From assembly GCA_038373885.1 (NCBI GenBank), contig JAWZYV010013141.1:496001-560000 (forward strand): a DNA stretch of 64,000 nucleotides, written 5' to 3'. Positions 39,501 to 54,500 of the stretch are shown here, in pieces (the first letter of the stretch is position 1; the number at the start of each line of letters is the position of its first letter). Below the pieces are notes generated by a model. The model had not been told where the DNA came from. It was given only the letters and a program-made list of their open reading frames with translations, and did no database searches. Both the position numbers and the translations under genes were made by a program. The DNA is from Cheiracanthium punctorium (lineage: Eukaryota; Arthropoda; Arachnida; Araneae; Cheiracanthiidae).

Positions 39501-42500
39501 TTTTTATAAATTATATCACAATAAAAATTTCTCTACTTAAAATTTATTCCATTAATATCTTGATTAAATTATATTTCCAATGATGTATAATTTTATGGCA
39601 TTACTTTGAAAAACCTTAGTGTTTTGAACCCCAGACTTAAAAAAAAAATATTTTTTCGAAAGATTTCCACAATTTTGGCCACTTCTGTAATATATACATG
39701 AAAGACGTTAGTAAAACATCAGAACATGCTACGCGATAAAAATATTAAAACGGTTAATTAACTTAATTAATTTTATTCAATAAGTTTAAATAAGAAAAAT
39801 AATATTAAACTATTACTAAGTTATTTACATTGAAAGGTTAGTTGACAAACTTGAACACAACATCAAGGGCATCAGAAAATATAAAATTAGATATTAAAAC
39901 TAATTTACCACCTTTTTATCACTGAGATGCAACATTCACCCAACAGAAATGTGAGAAGTATATTTAACAGACTTTTGATGCACAATCATTTTGCAACATA
40001 TAAAGTGAGAGAGGGCAGGAAATTTTACAATTACAATGATAGATTCTTTTTGGCATTATTGTTATTTGAAACCCTTTGAAAATTACAAAAAGCTGAAATT
40101 AGGGAAAAAAAAATACCCTTATGAGTTTTGTTTTAATTCTGCCTACAATTTTAAAGCTCAGTTTACATATAAGTTAAGGGTTACACAGGTCTAAAGTTTC
40201 TCAAAAAATAAAGGAGGGGGGTTTATTATCATTTATTGACATATTAATAATTTTTATATCAATAGTAATAATGAATTCATTAATTATTCATCACACAGTT
40301 ATTATAGGAAACTAAAGATAATTCTAGCTTTCATTTTTTTTTTTTTTTTTTTTGAAAAGTACTAAAACAAAGTTCAAAAGAAGCCAATGTATTAACATGC
40401 ATTTTTTATAAATATTCATACAGATTTTGTTACAGTAAGTTCACAAGTTAATTTTTATTATATTCATTTAATGTTTCCATGTAATAAGCTTTATGAGCAT
40501 TACTACTCATACTACATTATACATGAAAAGTACTAAAACAAAGTTCAAAAGAAGCCAATGTATTAACATGCATTTTTTCTAAATATTCATACAGGTTTTG
40601 TTACAGTAAGTTCACAAGTTAGTTTTTATTACATTCATTTAATGTTTCCATAAAACAAGTTTTATGAACATTACTACTCCTAATACATTATGCATGATAC
40701 CTCCCCCCACTTTTTAGGAAATTGAATCTGGTGGAAGCATGATAAAAACCTTTTGAAAAAAATTTCAATATGATGAAAGCAATTTCTTTATTTCAATATA
40801 TGAAATAAAGAAAAGAAATGACCTTCCCCCCAGCAGAAACAGTATAACAATAAATCTGTGGAAAGAAAGAAACAAAAAAATTGTACAATCTGAAATTAAA
40901 TATAGCTTATTTGAAAGGCTTTATGTATAAGTAAAATTTTGATTTAATAACTAGAGAAATAACCTTACCTTCTGAAGTATGAACAAATCTTGTACCTAAA
41001 GTTGGATACCAGTCTTCTAAAAGTGTATCTATGTGATCTACAGCAACAGACAACAGTTTGGCAACACATTCTGAATTTGGCTGAAGCTCCACATTATCAT
41101 ATGCCACTACAATACCATCGGCATCCACTTTTGGTATCTGAATTATCACAGTCTGATTTGGCAATATGATCTCCAAAATGGCCGAGCTGATGATCTCTAT
41201 GTCACTCCAACTCCCTTCTTGTTGGACAAAGAATTTCATTTGGCGATATTCAAATGGAGCATTGTTCAAATGGCTAAGGTGTTCTTTCATTCTAAATAAC
41301 GTAGTATCCAAATACCGCAGTTCCATGCCAGTTTGCCAACATATCCACTCAGCGCGACGATTGAAGACAGCAGCAAGCAATGGATCCATGTCTATATCTT
41401 TTGGAAGCAAAAAATAGGAACGGATAATTTCAACAACAATGTCATCTGCAAGCATTCTTGTCATGAGGCGAGACCAGAATCCACTGGGGAAGTATGACAT
41501 CAAAAGCAGTCTGCGGATGACATTTTCAATCTGGGTTTTGTGCCTAACATAGCAGGTTATGCCAGGTTCAGAGTCTTTCTCGAGTGGGTCAGAGATTTTG
41601 GGAGCACTTATGCTCTCAGCTGTTAATGGAATGTCACTGAGAGGACGTTGAGGTCTGCGTTCAGTCGTGGTTAGCTTGAGTGTAAGTGGAGTACTTCCAA
41701 CAGAATGTCGATTCCCATAACTTTTACGCATGGCCCATACTCTAGACCTGACAGGAACCTTAAGAAGAAAAACATTTTTTGTTGATGTTTATGATCAAGA
41801 AATAAATTTTCTAATATTCATTCAAATCTTTCAAGAAAAAAAGTAACATAAAAAAAAAAATAAACTATGAATTACAGTAAAATTAGAAAAAATAATCACA
41901 GTCTAACAATTTCCTTGAATTTGGGAATAATGTAATTACAAAATAATATTTTCGATAAGCTACTTAAATATCTGAGGGGGAAAAATTGGCTTGACAATAA
42001 GTATGCTTTTATACCGATAAACTTGTTTTATACTGAGGAGAGTTAAAATGACTGTTTATAATAAAACTTTAACACATGTAGAAGAAGCCATGCAATTTAT
42101 CTACACATGCATTAAGCCATGTAACATTTGTAAGTGTGTAATATTTAAATAAACGTTTATTGATTTTACAAGTCACTAAATTTCAGTGACACACACAAGA
42201 GAGGTGTCCAAGAGGTCTGTTATCTTCCAAAAAGAGTTATTAATACTGCTTCATTAAAATGTTATGCAATTTTTGCCAGAATCCAGGACTTTAAAAAGAT
42301 TTTAAAGACTTTCCGCAATTCTTGTTTTTAACAGCATAGATAAATAAATAGATTTCTTTTTTTTTCTTTTTATAAAAAGCAAAAATGAAAATATATTTTT
42401 GATGGTCTTTTAGGGGGGGGGGGGATAATAATAACAACCTAACAGCACAAATAATAAAAAAACTTATATTATCTTACTTACCCGAACATCACATCCTGGA

Positions 42501-45500
42501 AAACCAGCTCGCTAGCTGCTCTTCTGATGGTAAAAGGGATGGTATAATAAGTGTTCGGTTATCCCAAGTTAAGGCAACTTCAAATTTATTCAACAGATTC
42601 AATATGTATGTCTGAGCATCAGAGGGAGCAAATTGCGATGATTTAAAAACATGTTTTAAGTCATCAATTTTCATAATACCTGTAAAGAAACCACAAACAT
42701 TTCCATATATTACCTTAGTATACGTCACATATTAAAAATATTTTAATACCTATGTTACCTATGATGAGAAACTACTACAATATTTAAAAAAAGTAAATCT
42801 TTTTCAAATATAATTTTTATTACTTATACAAAATACAAAGAAATAGTATTTTATACCACAACATCAATTTTATTAAGCATTATATCTCACCATTTCTAGC
42901 AAATGGATTTATTTCTCTAATAGTGACTACATGAGCTAACATATCACAAAGCCACTGAGGATCTAAGAAATATAAATCCTTCAATGTAGCATCTTCATAA
43001 TGCAGTAAAATACCTAAAAGAAAAAAAAAATTATATACTATTATGAAGTAGTTCTGGTGCAAAGTTGCAAAATACTAACAATATGCAGTGAAACCCCAAT
43101 ATAATGCCACTATGTGGTCCAGAAAATTACAGTGCTATAATGAGTTTGGTGGTATACTGAATTAGTCAATGTATATTAATGGATAAAATTTGATTTTGAT
43201 ATAGTACTTTCATTAAATAAATCCATAGATGAAGGCTTTTAGTTAAATTATCCAATAGAATATATCTCATTCATAAAATATTATTTTATTCTTAAATTAA
43301 ATTATCTCTCTCTAATGATACTATGAAAGTAATTAACACACATTTACATTTTTACATAATCAGTTCCAGATAAAGTAGACATTTAAGCTCATAACAGACA
43401 CCTACATATATATATATTAAATCTTAGTTTATTTTGTTTTAATTCCTATAAAAAAGAATCAAATAGAAAGAAATGGGAAAGAAAAAAGAAGTTACGTAAT
43501 TTTTTGAAAATTTGTTACATAATTATTTTTTCATTTATCAAGTTGGCACTTCAACGAATCCAGTGCATTCACTACATTGAAATACTTATTTGGAATATTT
43601 GTTCATACGTACAACTAGTGATTAAATGAAACTGGAGCTAGTTTGAGATGGCATTGAATCAAGGTTTTATTGTAATAAATAATTGATTATATAAAATGTT
43701 ATTATTAGGGAAAATATATTACCATTTTCATGCAGGAAGGTAGTGGCTTGATTTAGTTCGGAAATATCTCTAAATGCAATATTATATCTTTGCATCATTT
43801 CTTGCATTACAAGATTTCTATTTAGAAAACAAAACAAAGCATTATACATGTTATTATAAGTAATACCATAAATATACATTCAAGCTTGAATTAATTTATG
43901 CTAATAAATTAAATACTTTAAAGTTCCAACTAAACTATTTTTCAGGCCACCATGCTTGCAGCATTACTTTTTCTTTTAATTCACAATATTGGATGTTAGT
44001 TATTAAAAACTATACATTTTTTAACTTTAAAAGCATTAATATGTGTCATTAAAATATGATACTGCAGAGGGCCCTAAACTATGAAACTTATAAGGCCCAG
44101 TCCATACAAAAGGTGATGATAGGGCCCAAAGTGAATTTTTGTCTAAAAAATAATTTGCCCAGTGCACATAAATGGACAAAAAAGTACACTTGTATAATCT
44201 GCCTCAAATTTTCCAGCACATATCACATTAAATTTCAATCGAGAAAATAGCTAACAATGACAGCAAGTTCTTCATCTGTACAGAGTTGCTAATTATAAAA
44301 ATTACTTTCTTAGACTAAAAATATATATAAGAACAAGCTGATAAACATCAAAATAACTTAAAATGTTTCATGATATATTTTTTTCTTTTGATTTCTGGCA
44401 ATGGACCCCCAAAATAATGAGACTATGAAATGATACTATGAAAGGCCCATGGGTTAATTTTTAATTTTCTTATATTAGCACAATCAATATTTGAGTTTAA
44501 TGCTCAGTACATAGCTACTCATTTATTTACTATAAACACGTCTTTTTAAAAAATCACCAAAAGAATTACAGCTACTTAACAACGACTTTGAGAAGTATAT
44601 AGTTAACCATACATTTTTTTGAGCAAGATCATGGCATAAAACAAAGCCATGTCAACTAGATAAAATAAAAATATTAGTAATAAAATATTTACTTGGAAAG
44701 GGAATAGTCAAGAAAGTAATCTACCTGTAAGGATCTGCTCTCAAAACTGGATCTTTTCCTTGAATATGTCGTTCTACAGCCAGTAGACCAACTACATCTT
44801 CTAATGCTAGATATGTGGCAGGAATCTTTTGTTCTAACAATCTTTCTTTGCTTCCTATAAATATTAGCAAGGTTTTTAAGCAACAATTTTACAAAGACAT
44901 AAATAAATTATGAAGTGATATAGCAGCTATGTGAGTAATTCATAAGGTTTTGTCTACACTAACAGCTGAAAAAAGAGTATTGGAAGCATTTGATGTACTG
45001 GACAAAGAAATTCATTAAATGTTTCTGAAACTGTCGTCACATCAGCAGATTACCAATTAAGCATTATTTCTATGCCAAAGGAGGGAGTAAACAATTAAAA
45101 ATAAAATGAATTTATTTCCTTTTTCCTTCATTTTTTATTTAATTAGTATTGTGTCAATTTAATGTACTTGGTATTAGTTAATTGAACTTATTAATATAAT
45201 CTTTAATAGATTTTATTATTTTTAAGAAACTACATTATTATTCAACATACATAACAGTTAATGGTCTATACATTTTGTAAACTCTAACATTTTTCTTATC
45301 AGCATGTTAATATGATATAATGACTAAATTCTATGGTCCCTTGAAGTTCAATATAAAAGAGTTCAACTGCTGTAATTATAGTGTTTTAAGCAGTGCACAG
45401 CAACTAAAATATACTGACCTGGGCATTTTAAGTCAAACACTGTATCATATATAAGGTTACACAGTAGTTTAATATTGTGTCTTGTTTTGCAGCTTATTTC

Positions 45501-48500
45501 AATGGTATCAATAACTCTTGGTAATCCACATTTGTCTGCATCAACTACATTGATAAACCTGTCTCTGATCATCTGTTGTAAATCTTCAGAATAAGATGGA
45601 GGGAAGCGTTCTTTCACAAGGTCATAATGTGTTCCAATTATTATGACAGGAGCATTTGGAGCACGAGCCTGTTTAAAAAATAAACATATCTTGTTAATGA
45701 CAAAGTATTAATTTAAAAAATATTTCTTTTATCTGTGTAAAGAATAAGGCCTCTTTTCTTACACATGTCCATTTATTTATTCACATATATCAGTCAAAAA
45801 GATAGTTACCCTCCTTCATAAAAAATTTCGGTGAAAGGCTATTCTGATGAAATTTTGTGGCAACAAGTTTTATCAATATCATGTGACATAATGGCTTTCA
45901 TGTGGTAATTTTACAAGGTTTGTCTAGTTAGTTATAAACAGGTTTTGACAGTTGCAAGTAAAGCCCTGATGAGTAATGCGTGCAGCGGTTCTTTTGTTGT
46001 GGGTATAACTGCATGGAAATTTATAAGATGCAAGGAGTTGCATCAGGCACAGTGCATCTGATGCCTAGGACAGTATGCCTAGGCATTGATGCAAGGAGTT
46101 GCATCAATGCCTAGGTAAACTGTCAAAAGGCATTGTGCTCTAGTATAACAATGCAAGACTGTTTGCAGTGAAATAAACATCTGAATTTCTGAAAATGTTA
46201 AGGGTGCAAGTGTGATATACCCATTTAATAGCTCAGACTTTTCAAATTTTCACTTGCATCCTTTTTTCCCCATGAAGTACAGACATTCAAAGAAATGATA
46301 TCACTCGAATAGTGATGTAAAAGCTGCAACCCTAAGACAGTTACTGATACAAAATTGTAAATTTTTTTTTTGGAGAAGGCATAGAAAAACTTGTAGCAGG
46401 CACTTCAACAAATGTTTAAATCCTGAAGTAATAACATACTATAGTACTATACTATAAGTTATAACAGAAGTAATTACATACATTGAAAAGTAGATTTTAG
46501 GTGGAAAATGTTTATAGTTTTTTTAACAAGTGCAACTAATGTTTTGACTGATCCTCCTATTTAGAATTTAGATTACTAAGCAATATTGCTTCAGAAGTTA
46601 GGGCAATAAAAAACTCATACCTTTTATATAAATTGGTGAATATGTACATAGAGCATATATAACTAGAGTGATCTCTCACATATACAACTCTCTCGGTTAT
46701 AAGCCAAATTCACTTGGACTCATCCACTCTTTTGGAGAAGTAATGCTTAACTTCTTTCAGTTATACAACTCTTTTCTCACTTATATGACATGTTAAATAG
46801 GTAAGGTGATTTTACATTTATCACTCAAGAATTCATTTTATAATCTTTTAAGTACAAATCATGCATGTTTTCTTACCTTTATCCTTTAATTAGTGTTAAA
46901 GTGTATAATAAAAAATATTTCTTATCTAAATTTTTTTTTCATTATTAATGATGAAATCATATAGTGGTATGGGTACCACAAGTTTGTATTTTGTGATCGT
47001 TAATTATTGTTTTAATTTTAAATATATTTTATAAATTTTGTTAAAATATGCCTTTAGTACTCAAAGTTTATCGTTTTTTACTATTGGTAAAATAATAAAT
47101 GCATATAAAATTTTAAAGTTGCACTATAAACTGGTCTCTCACTTATACAACTTTTTCATACGGTCCCTTGAAAACCATATAAAACTTCACTAAAACTTTT
47201 CTGCTTGTTAGCATGATCAGTCAAACATAATGAATAGCCATTTTTTTGTGTTAGTATCTGCTTTACGCATTGATAGTCGTACACAATGCACTTTTTATAA
47301 ATTTGAGATTATGTAAATAATGTAAAATGAACAATTATTTTTAAAGTATGCATGATTACAGTTATAACAATATTAAAACATTTATATATCAAAAGTAATT
47401 AATTCAGTAGAAAATGTTTCAGACATATTTATGAATAGGTAGAATGGTGATCAGGTGGTGACTGAAAATAACTTTTAAATTGACACTTTTCTCATTTGTT
47501 CTTCTGATGACCAGCTGAAACTGGTAATTTTTTCCTTTATATATTCTCCAATCTCCCTCTACTTTCATTTTATTTTTACAAGTGTTTTATATAAAGTTAT
47601 TCATTTTTATTGTCTGACATGTCATTAAAAAGTTAAAGGTTAATTGAAGCTCAATTTTATTTTAAATACCAAGAAATGTAACATATTGAAAAAAAATCTA
47701 CAGTCAAAACTTTTACCAAGAACTGATAAGAAAATGGAGTGTAACTTGCCTGAATGTTGACTAACCATTGCAGAATACCATCTACTCCTCTTTCTCCATC
47801 AATAATACGCCAAACAACTAGGTATAAAGATCGCTTGGAAAGAAAATACTGATGTGTAGCATAGTACTCTTTCTGAAAATTGGAGAGAAGAAATATATGT
47901 GCAAATAACTTACTTATAACTAAAAATACAATAATAAAACAATTTTCGAACCTAAAATTATTTGTAACAGTTGTCTTTCAACATTTGTGAGGGTTATGTG
48001 ATGAAAACATAACACAAGACTAATCTTGCAGAAAAATGAGTGTTAGATTTCACAAAATTTAATGAGTTAAATAACAATTTAAAAAATAGAAAAAATGTAT
48101 TAATAAGAAGTGCATAAAATAAAATGAATTATGATGTGTTCTTTTTAAATGTACAATGCAACATAAATGTGCACAAAATATTTTACCTGGCCACCAAAAT
48201 CCCATGTTCGGAAAACAACAGGGCCATGGCTGGAATGTCCACGAATTTTCTTTTCATACATCCAGTCACCAACATCAACTCCAACAGTAGATATATTTAT
48301 CCCCTTTGCTGTTTTTAAATTTATGTTCTTATTTCCAGTTCTTTTGGCCCAGTGCTAGGGGGAGGGGATAATCAGCATTAATAAAAAACAAGTAGAAAAG
48401 CATGTCATTTACAATATTTCACCAATATATCCAGGAGAAAATTTTAAAATGAACACTTTCATCTAAAATTTTGCAAAATTAAATTAAAGTTCATAAATTC

Positions 48501-51500
48501 TCCAATTTATCAAAAAATTGTATGTTGTATAACAGAAATCTAACAATCCATTAAATGCAATTTGAATAGATGTATTTCATTTGTAAATTTGGATGCCTAC
48601 CAGGCTTTTGGGGGATCAAAGCATAAGTGTGATATATTATCCTTTCCCAATACCATTACTGTTGTACTAGAGATACAGATGATTCCTTTAGTAGAAACTG
48701 ACAGAATAGCACATTTTGGTGGATTTGGTGATTTAAGCATACAAGTAGATAATCATTTCCCACTAAGGTTGCAAGGTAATTTATTACAATACTTAACTCA
48801 TACATACAAAGTGAGTTAACTCCTTCGGTCCTGATGTCTTAGTATTAAAACACATTTTTGCATTGCATTACTCTATATTCTTCAAGAATTTTAACAAAAC
48901 CTAGTGTCCTACTACTAATACATGCAAGAATAGCAGAACATTATCATTTTTGCTCTGTATACGGCAGAAAATCACCAGCAGAGAAGATAATGGATGTGTC
49001 AAGCCATTGAAGCCAAAACATCATCTTGCATGCATGCATTCATTCATTGATTCATCTGTATAAATGCATGAATGAATGCATGCATGCAATCAAAATGCAT
49101 GAGAAGTGTGAAGTATATTCATGTTTTCACACACAAAGAAGTTGTTTCAAAAGGTTTCATACAAAATAGCTGTAAAATGTGTTTCTCATTTTGCTCAATT
49201 ATAGCCTCGTGTTCTGTTATTAGAAATTTTTTTAATTAGTTTGGTAATTGGCTACATGTTCTAATATTTCATATTTAAGATATTACATATAGTGCAGAAT
49301 ATCTACCCACTCATTGATTTTTTATCTACTCTATTCAAAATTCAGGGCCGAAGGGTTAAAACAATCAGCTAAACAATGCAGCCTCTGAAGAACTACAAAT
49401 TACATGCAACAATTACCGGTGAAATAAATAGCTTTATTTACACTACGACTTCCATGCACAAAAAAAGTAAAATATACAGAAGTGGTGTCCAAAAACTGTG
49501 CCAAGTTAGGCAATTTTTTGATAATAAAAAATGAAGTCCCCGAATTGGCCTCAGCTTGGTTTCATCTTAGTAAAAAAGCATTTTCTGAAGCTATTCTATA
49601 AAGATTTAACTGCAAATAAAAAAGTATGATTACCCAATTTATACACAAAAATACACAAATTTTGATTATTTCCCACATGGACTATTATCTTCAGCCAAAA
49701 CTAAATCCTATAGATCATCTCACAAATCTGTAACACTGTACAATAGAATCTCATTATAACAAACTTCAGTTTCACGATTATTCCAAATTAATGAATAAAT
49801 ATTTGATTAAAAAAAGAATAAAGCAGAGTAAATTCAGTCACTATGAAATTTCATTTTAATGAATTTTTCAGAACAATGACACAAAGATTTCTTGACATAA
49901 CAAATAACACAAAAATACAGTTCTAATATTTGCAAATGTTCAATGATGAAATATTTACTTCTGGTGGTTTCTTTCTGTATGTTCCAGTGCCTTCTAACCT
50001 TAGCTGCTCAAGGAGTGAAGTCTTACCAATGCCTTCAATACCAACAATCATCAGCTTCATTCGAGCATAAGGTTTGGCACTAGACAAATGAAACCAATTA
50101 ATATTATTGGTTGCATTGATATTTTTAAATATAAAAATTTGGGTCAGTTGATTTTAAAGGATATTAAAAATATTCCTGCATGATTAACAATTGCTTGTAA
50201 GTCATTAAAGTGTTAATCCGTATTAATCCTCAATGCAAATGGTGTAATTTTTCAGAATGCCCAACAATAAGCATCACATCTACTTTTTCTTTTTAAATTA
50301 AAAAAATTGCAAATACAGATAAAAAAATATGGTTATTCTGACTAAAATACACACCCAAACAAAAATTAAAAGCTTAAATTTCGTTTATTTATTCAGATTT
50401 AAAGGAAACAGAACATGTGTTTCTTGAGAGCACCAGATTACTGAATGCGCCAGATTATCAAGATATTACTATAATGATAGAAGAACATCACTTTCACAGT
50501 CACCTGATTATTTAAACATGCAGTACCTATACATAGTTATTTTCATGATAATAGAACAGTACATGGCATGTGGTACAGTAACTGCATGGGATCAAATTCA
50601 CAATCTAGAATTTCAAAACTTAATACCCGATCCATTAGGTTATCAAAGCTCTCAATTGAAGGCAAATGTAGCAGTCACCACTAGCCACAGGGTGATTAAA
50701 TGAAAAAAGTGGCAGATAAAAAATTATTCATCAATTATCACTTTTCCTATTCATAAATTTATCTGGAACATTTTTAACTGAATTCATTATTTTTAAATGT
50801 AAATTACATTTTAATAATTCTGTAACAGTAATTTATAAAAAGTTTATCATTTGCCACTTTCATTGAAAAATTGTAGCCAAGCATTAAGTTTCACAGTTTT
50901 GTTTATTACCTATAACTCTCTCAAGTGGTTCTTATAAATAAAGAAAAACATTATTAAAGTGAAAAACATTTAACACAAAACTGAGGGGACCGACATTTCA
51001 TGTTAACCAAGTTTTCAAGTTAAACTTATTCCACTGCATACAATTTCTAAAACTAATATAAATTTACTTAACTCTTTAAAGGTCACTGTATATAATATAT
51101 ACCAGGTAAGGCCTGTTGTCTACAAAAATGAATTATTACTAGTTATTATTCTGATATTTGTAATGCAATAATGGATAAGTCATTTTACAAAAAGCACGGC
51201 TACTGAAATATATTTGATTTACTTTTCCAATATGTGATATTTAAAAAAAAGAGATCACATTATTGTTTGTAAAATGAGCACAAGAAACTTCACTTTTAAT
51301 TATATATTTTTGCATTTTATTACATGTACAAACAGCAGTTAGTTCAATGATTTTGTGAAAAATGAATTAATTCTGCTGCAAACTTGCATGTTTGAGTAAA
51401 GTATTTCCTCAATTTTCTTATTGAACGTTAAAGAATAAAATAATATATAAATTTATCTTAAAAACAGTCCAAAAAATTTCAAAGCCCTTTCATATAATTG

Positions 51501-54500
51501 CAACTCCCAACTTGTATCCGTGCCCCTGGAAAGGTTAAACAAATACTAACTCTTCTAAGATGGATTTTAAGTATCCAATCACATCCATGGTCTTGTACTT
51601 CTTGCTGTCAATCATGCTTCTCAGGGGTTCACTAAGATTACACATGCGAGTATTTAAATTCCACAGTTTGCTCAGAAGTCCCATCTCTGGAGGCAAGTGA
51701 CAGATCTCCACATTGCCGCTCAGATTCAAAACAGAAAGGTTACCAAATTCAGAAATGATAGCAGGTACTTCGGAAATCTTGTTATTGCTTACATCTAACA
51801 TGGAGAGATTGGGAAACAGTATTTTATTCTTATTTTCTGTGATGACCTAAAAGAGAGAAAAAAAAAAAAAAAAAACACATTAATAGACAGAAATTAACAA
51901 CATCAAATAACAGATAAAATTGAAATTGTAATGTACTTGTATGTTAATTTTTGTAAATAAAAAAGTCCAGTTAAGAAAATGTATGACAGTACATCTGAGT
52001 ACAATATACACTCAGAATATAAGAATTCTGAGTGCATATTTTAAACATATCATTTTAATTAGCATAATTTTTTCTAGCACAAATAAGTTAATTTTTTCAT
52101 GACAAACCTTAACAGAGGAATTAATAAATACTGGAGTCGGGGGAGGTTGCAACACAGAAAAAATAAATAAAAAATCTTCGTGTCTCTGTGTGTGTACATA
52201 GTGGTAATGCAAGAGCACAATTTGTTTATATTATTTATTTATTTTGTGTGTGTGTGTCGGGGGAGGGGGGGGAGAGAAAGAGGTTGGGGAAGTTTTTATC
52301 TTCTTTTAAATGCATCTGGATTTACAAAATAAATCAATTTTTATTATCTAAATTTAATTCATTTGGGGGCATATGTCCTCTCTAGATTTGACAACACCCT
52401 AACATTTAAATAATTAGTAAATGTTGAATATTTCTAAAAATCTGAAGAAACATTCAATTGCTAATGCTGAAGCATATTTTAGAATAATATTTATAAATAT
52501 AAAACTTTTGTAAAAAAGTAGAATACTTCAACCCATGTACATAATGGCAGAAAAGCTGAAAAAATAACAAAACAGCACAAAAAAAGACAAATTATTAGAA
52601 TTATATCTTATTCATTCTGATATCTTTACAAAATGAGTAGACACTAACAATTTATCTAGTATTGACACAAGACTAATAGAAATTTTTCTACATCAATATA
52701 AAATGCAAAGTTTTTTCTCCATAGAAGACATTAGAGGAAAAAAAAAAAAAACCCATTCTTACATAAGTGAACAACAGAAAACAACTTTAAATGGCATTTT
52801 CGAGTTGTAAAGTGGTTCTAAGATATATCCAATTTTAGATATAAAAATCCCTCAATATGAAATCTGCACAGTATCTTCAATCTCTCAAATGAAATCTACA
52901 CAGTATCTTCAATCTCTTCAAATGAAATCTGCAACCTAATGGTTTTCGAATCCATGAATTGTATATGCATACAACATCCTCTCACTGCATGTACAGTCCT
53001 ATAGCATATGTCTATGATTGATATTTAAAGAACAAAAGTCTAGGTCAGTGTTTTTTGGGACATCCTCTATATACAGTGTTATGAATTTTTGAGAGGATGC
53101 AGTCTCTTCTAATTTAGTCTAAAATTAATGTTCAAGTTAAATTATGAATGTTTGGCTTTTGTTAAATGTAAATTAGTTAATTAGATTGCGAGTTATGAAT
53201 CTTTAAAATTCTCATTGGATTCTTACATTAGAGTTTGGTGATTTCTCGCCAATATAGCAGATGTTACCAACTAGTTTCAATTTTGAGGACTTATTTTTGG
53301 CACCAAATTTGAGCAATATTTTGATAAAAGTTGATAAGCTTGGCAATATTTGATGCTATTCTGAGGGATGCATACCACCACTGTCATCGATGGATCATTA
53401 GCAAATTATATAGTAGAATCAAATACAAGACACTAACATCATGTTTTCATACTAAACTTGTAATCATAAAAAACTTAACATAAAAACTTAACTTGTATAA
53501 CTCACCTTTCCAGTAGCATCTATTGCCTCAAAAGATTCAGATGACTTGGAATCTTCCTCTTCAAAATCATCTTCATCAAGAATCAGCACTAACCTATCCA
53601 GTTCATTGTCAGCCAGAATTAAAGTCCTCAAGTTATCGAGACGTGTATGTCTTCTGTGTTGGCACACGGAACCTGTCAATGATTTTGCTGATCCCCAAGA
53701 ATGTAATGATGGAGACTGTGTTCTTCCTGTGGAAAAAACAAAGTAAAAAGAGAGTTTAAGACCACAGAATAGTTTTTAAAGCAAATTAAGAAAAAACATC
53801 TTAAGAGTATAATTTCGTAAAGTGAAGAGCAAGTAGGCATGCTAAAGCAGACATGCAGAAAAAGTGGGGTCTCACAAGCTTGTGCCTACCCAAACAGCAC
53901 ATAAGCTTAAATCAAGCTTGACATTTCTTTGAATTTGATGCATTAATGCAAACTTGACAGTTCAACTCATTCTAAGCTGGCAGCAAGCTTGCAGGAGTCA
54001 AGTTGAATTGTCAAGTTTAAATACAGCTTGATTTAAGCTTGAAAATTGATACTCGCGTGATTTTTCCTTTTTAAAGGAGCATTGATGGCGCCATCTGTGA
54101 AAGAGAATGGACATTAATTGTCTAGGGTCTCAATATTTGCTGAAAGTTTGTAAAAGATGTGTTTTATTTTATATTACCAGTGCCATATTACCGGCAGGGC
54201 AAACGGGGCAACTGCCCAGGGCCTACAGATTTTAGGGCCCAAAAATCTTACATCTTACACTTTTGTAATTTTAAAATAAAATTACAAAGGATAAAAAAAA
54301 AAAAATCAGAAGTTAAATAATTTTTTTAACTATAAAGTATGAACAATGAAAATAATTCAAATTTACATTTGTATAAATTAATTTTAACTTATTTTTAATT
54401 CTTCGAAATGCTCTATATCAATATAGCATACCAATATGTAGGAAAATAAACACATTTGTAAAGAGAATTTTTAGTGTTAAAAAATAGCAAAATTTTTCAA

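Noticed and set aside
40907..41731. Start of LRRK at the Met in the large COR exon
   Set aside because: The exon continues upstream to an acceptor in frame (VPVRSRVWA precedes the Met), and ROC and LRR exons lie further 5'.
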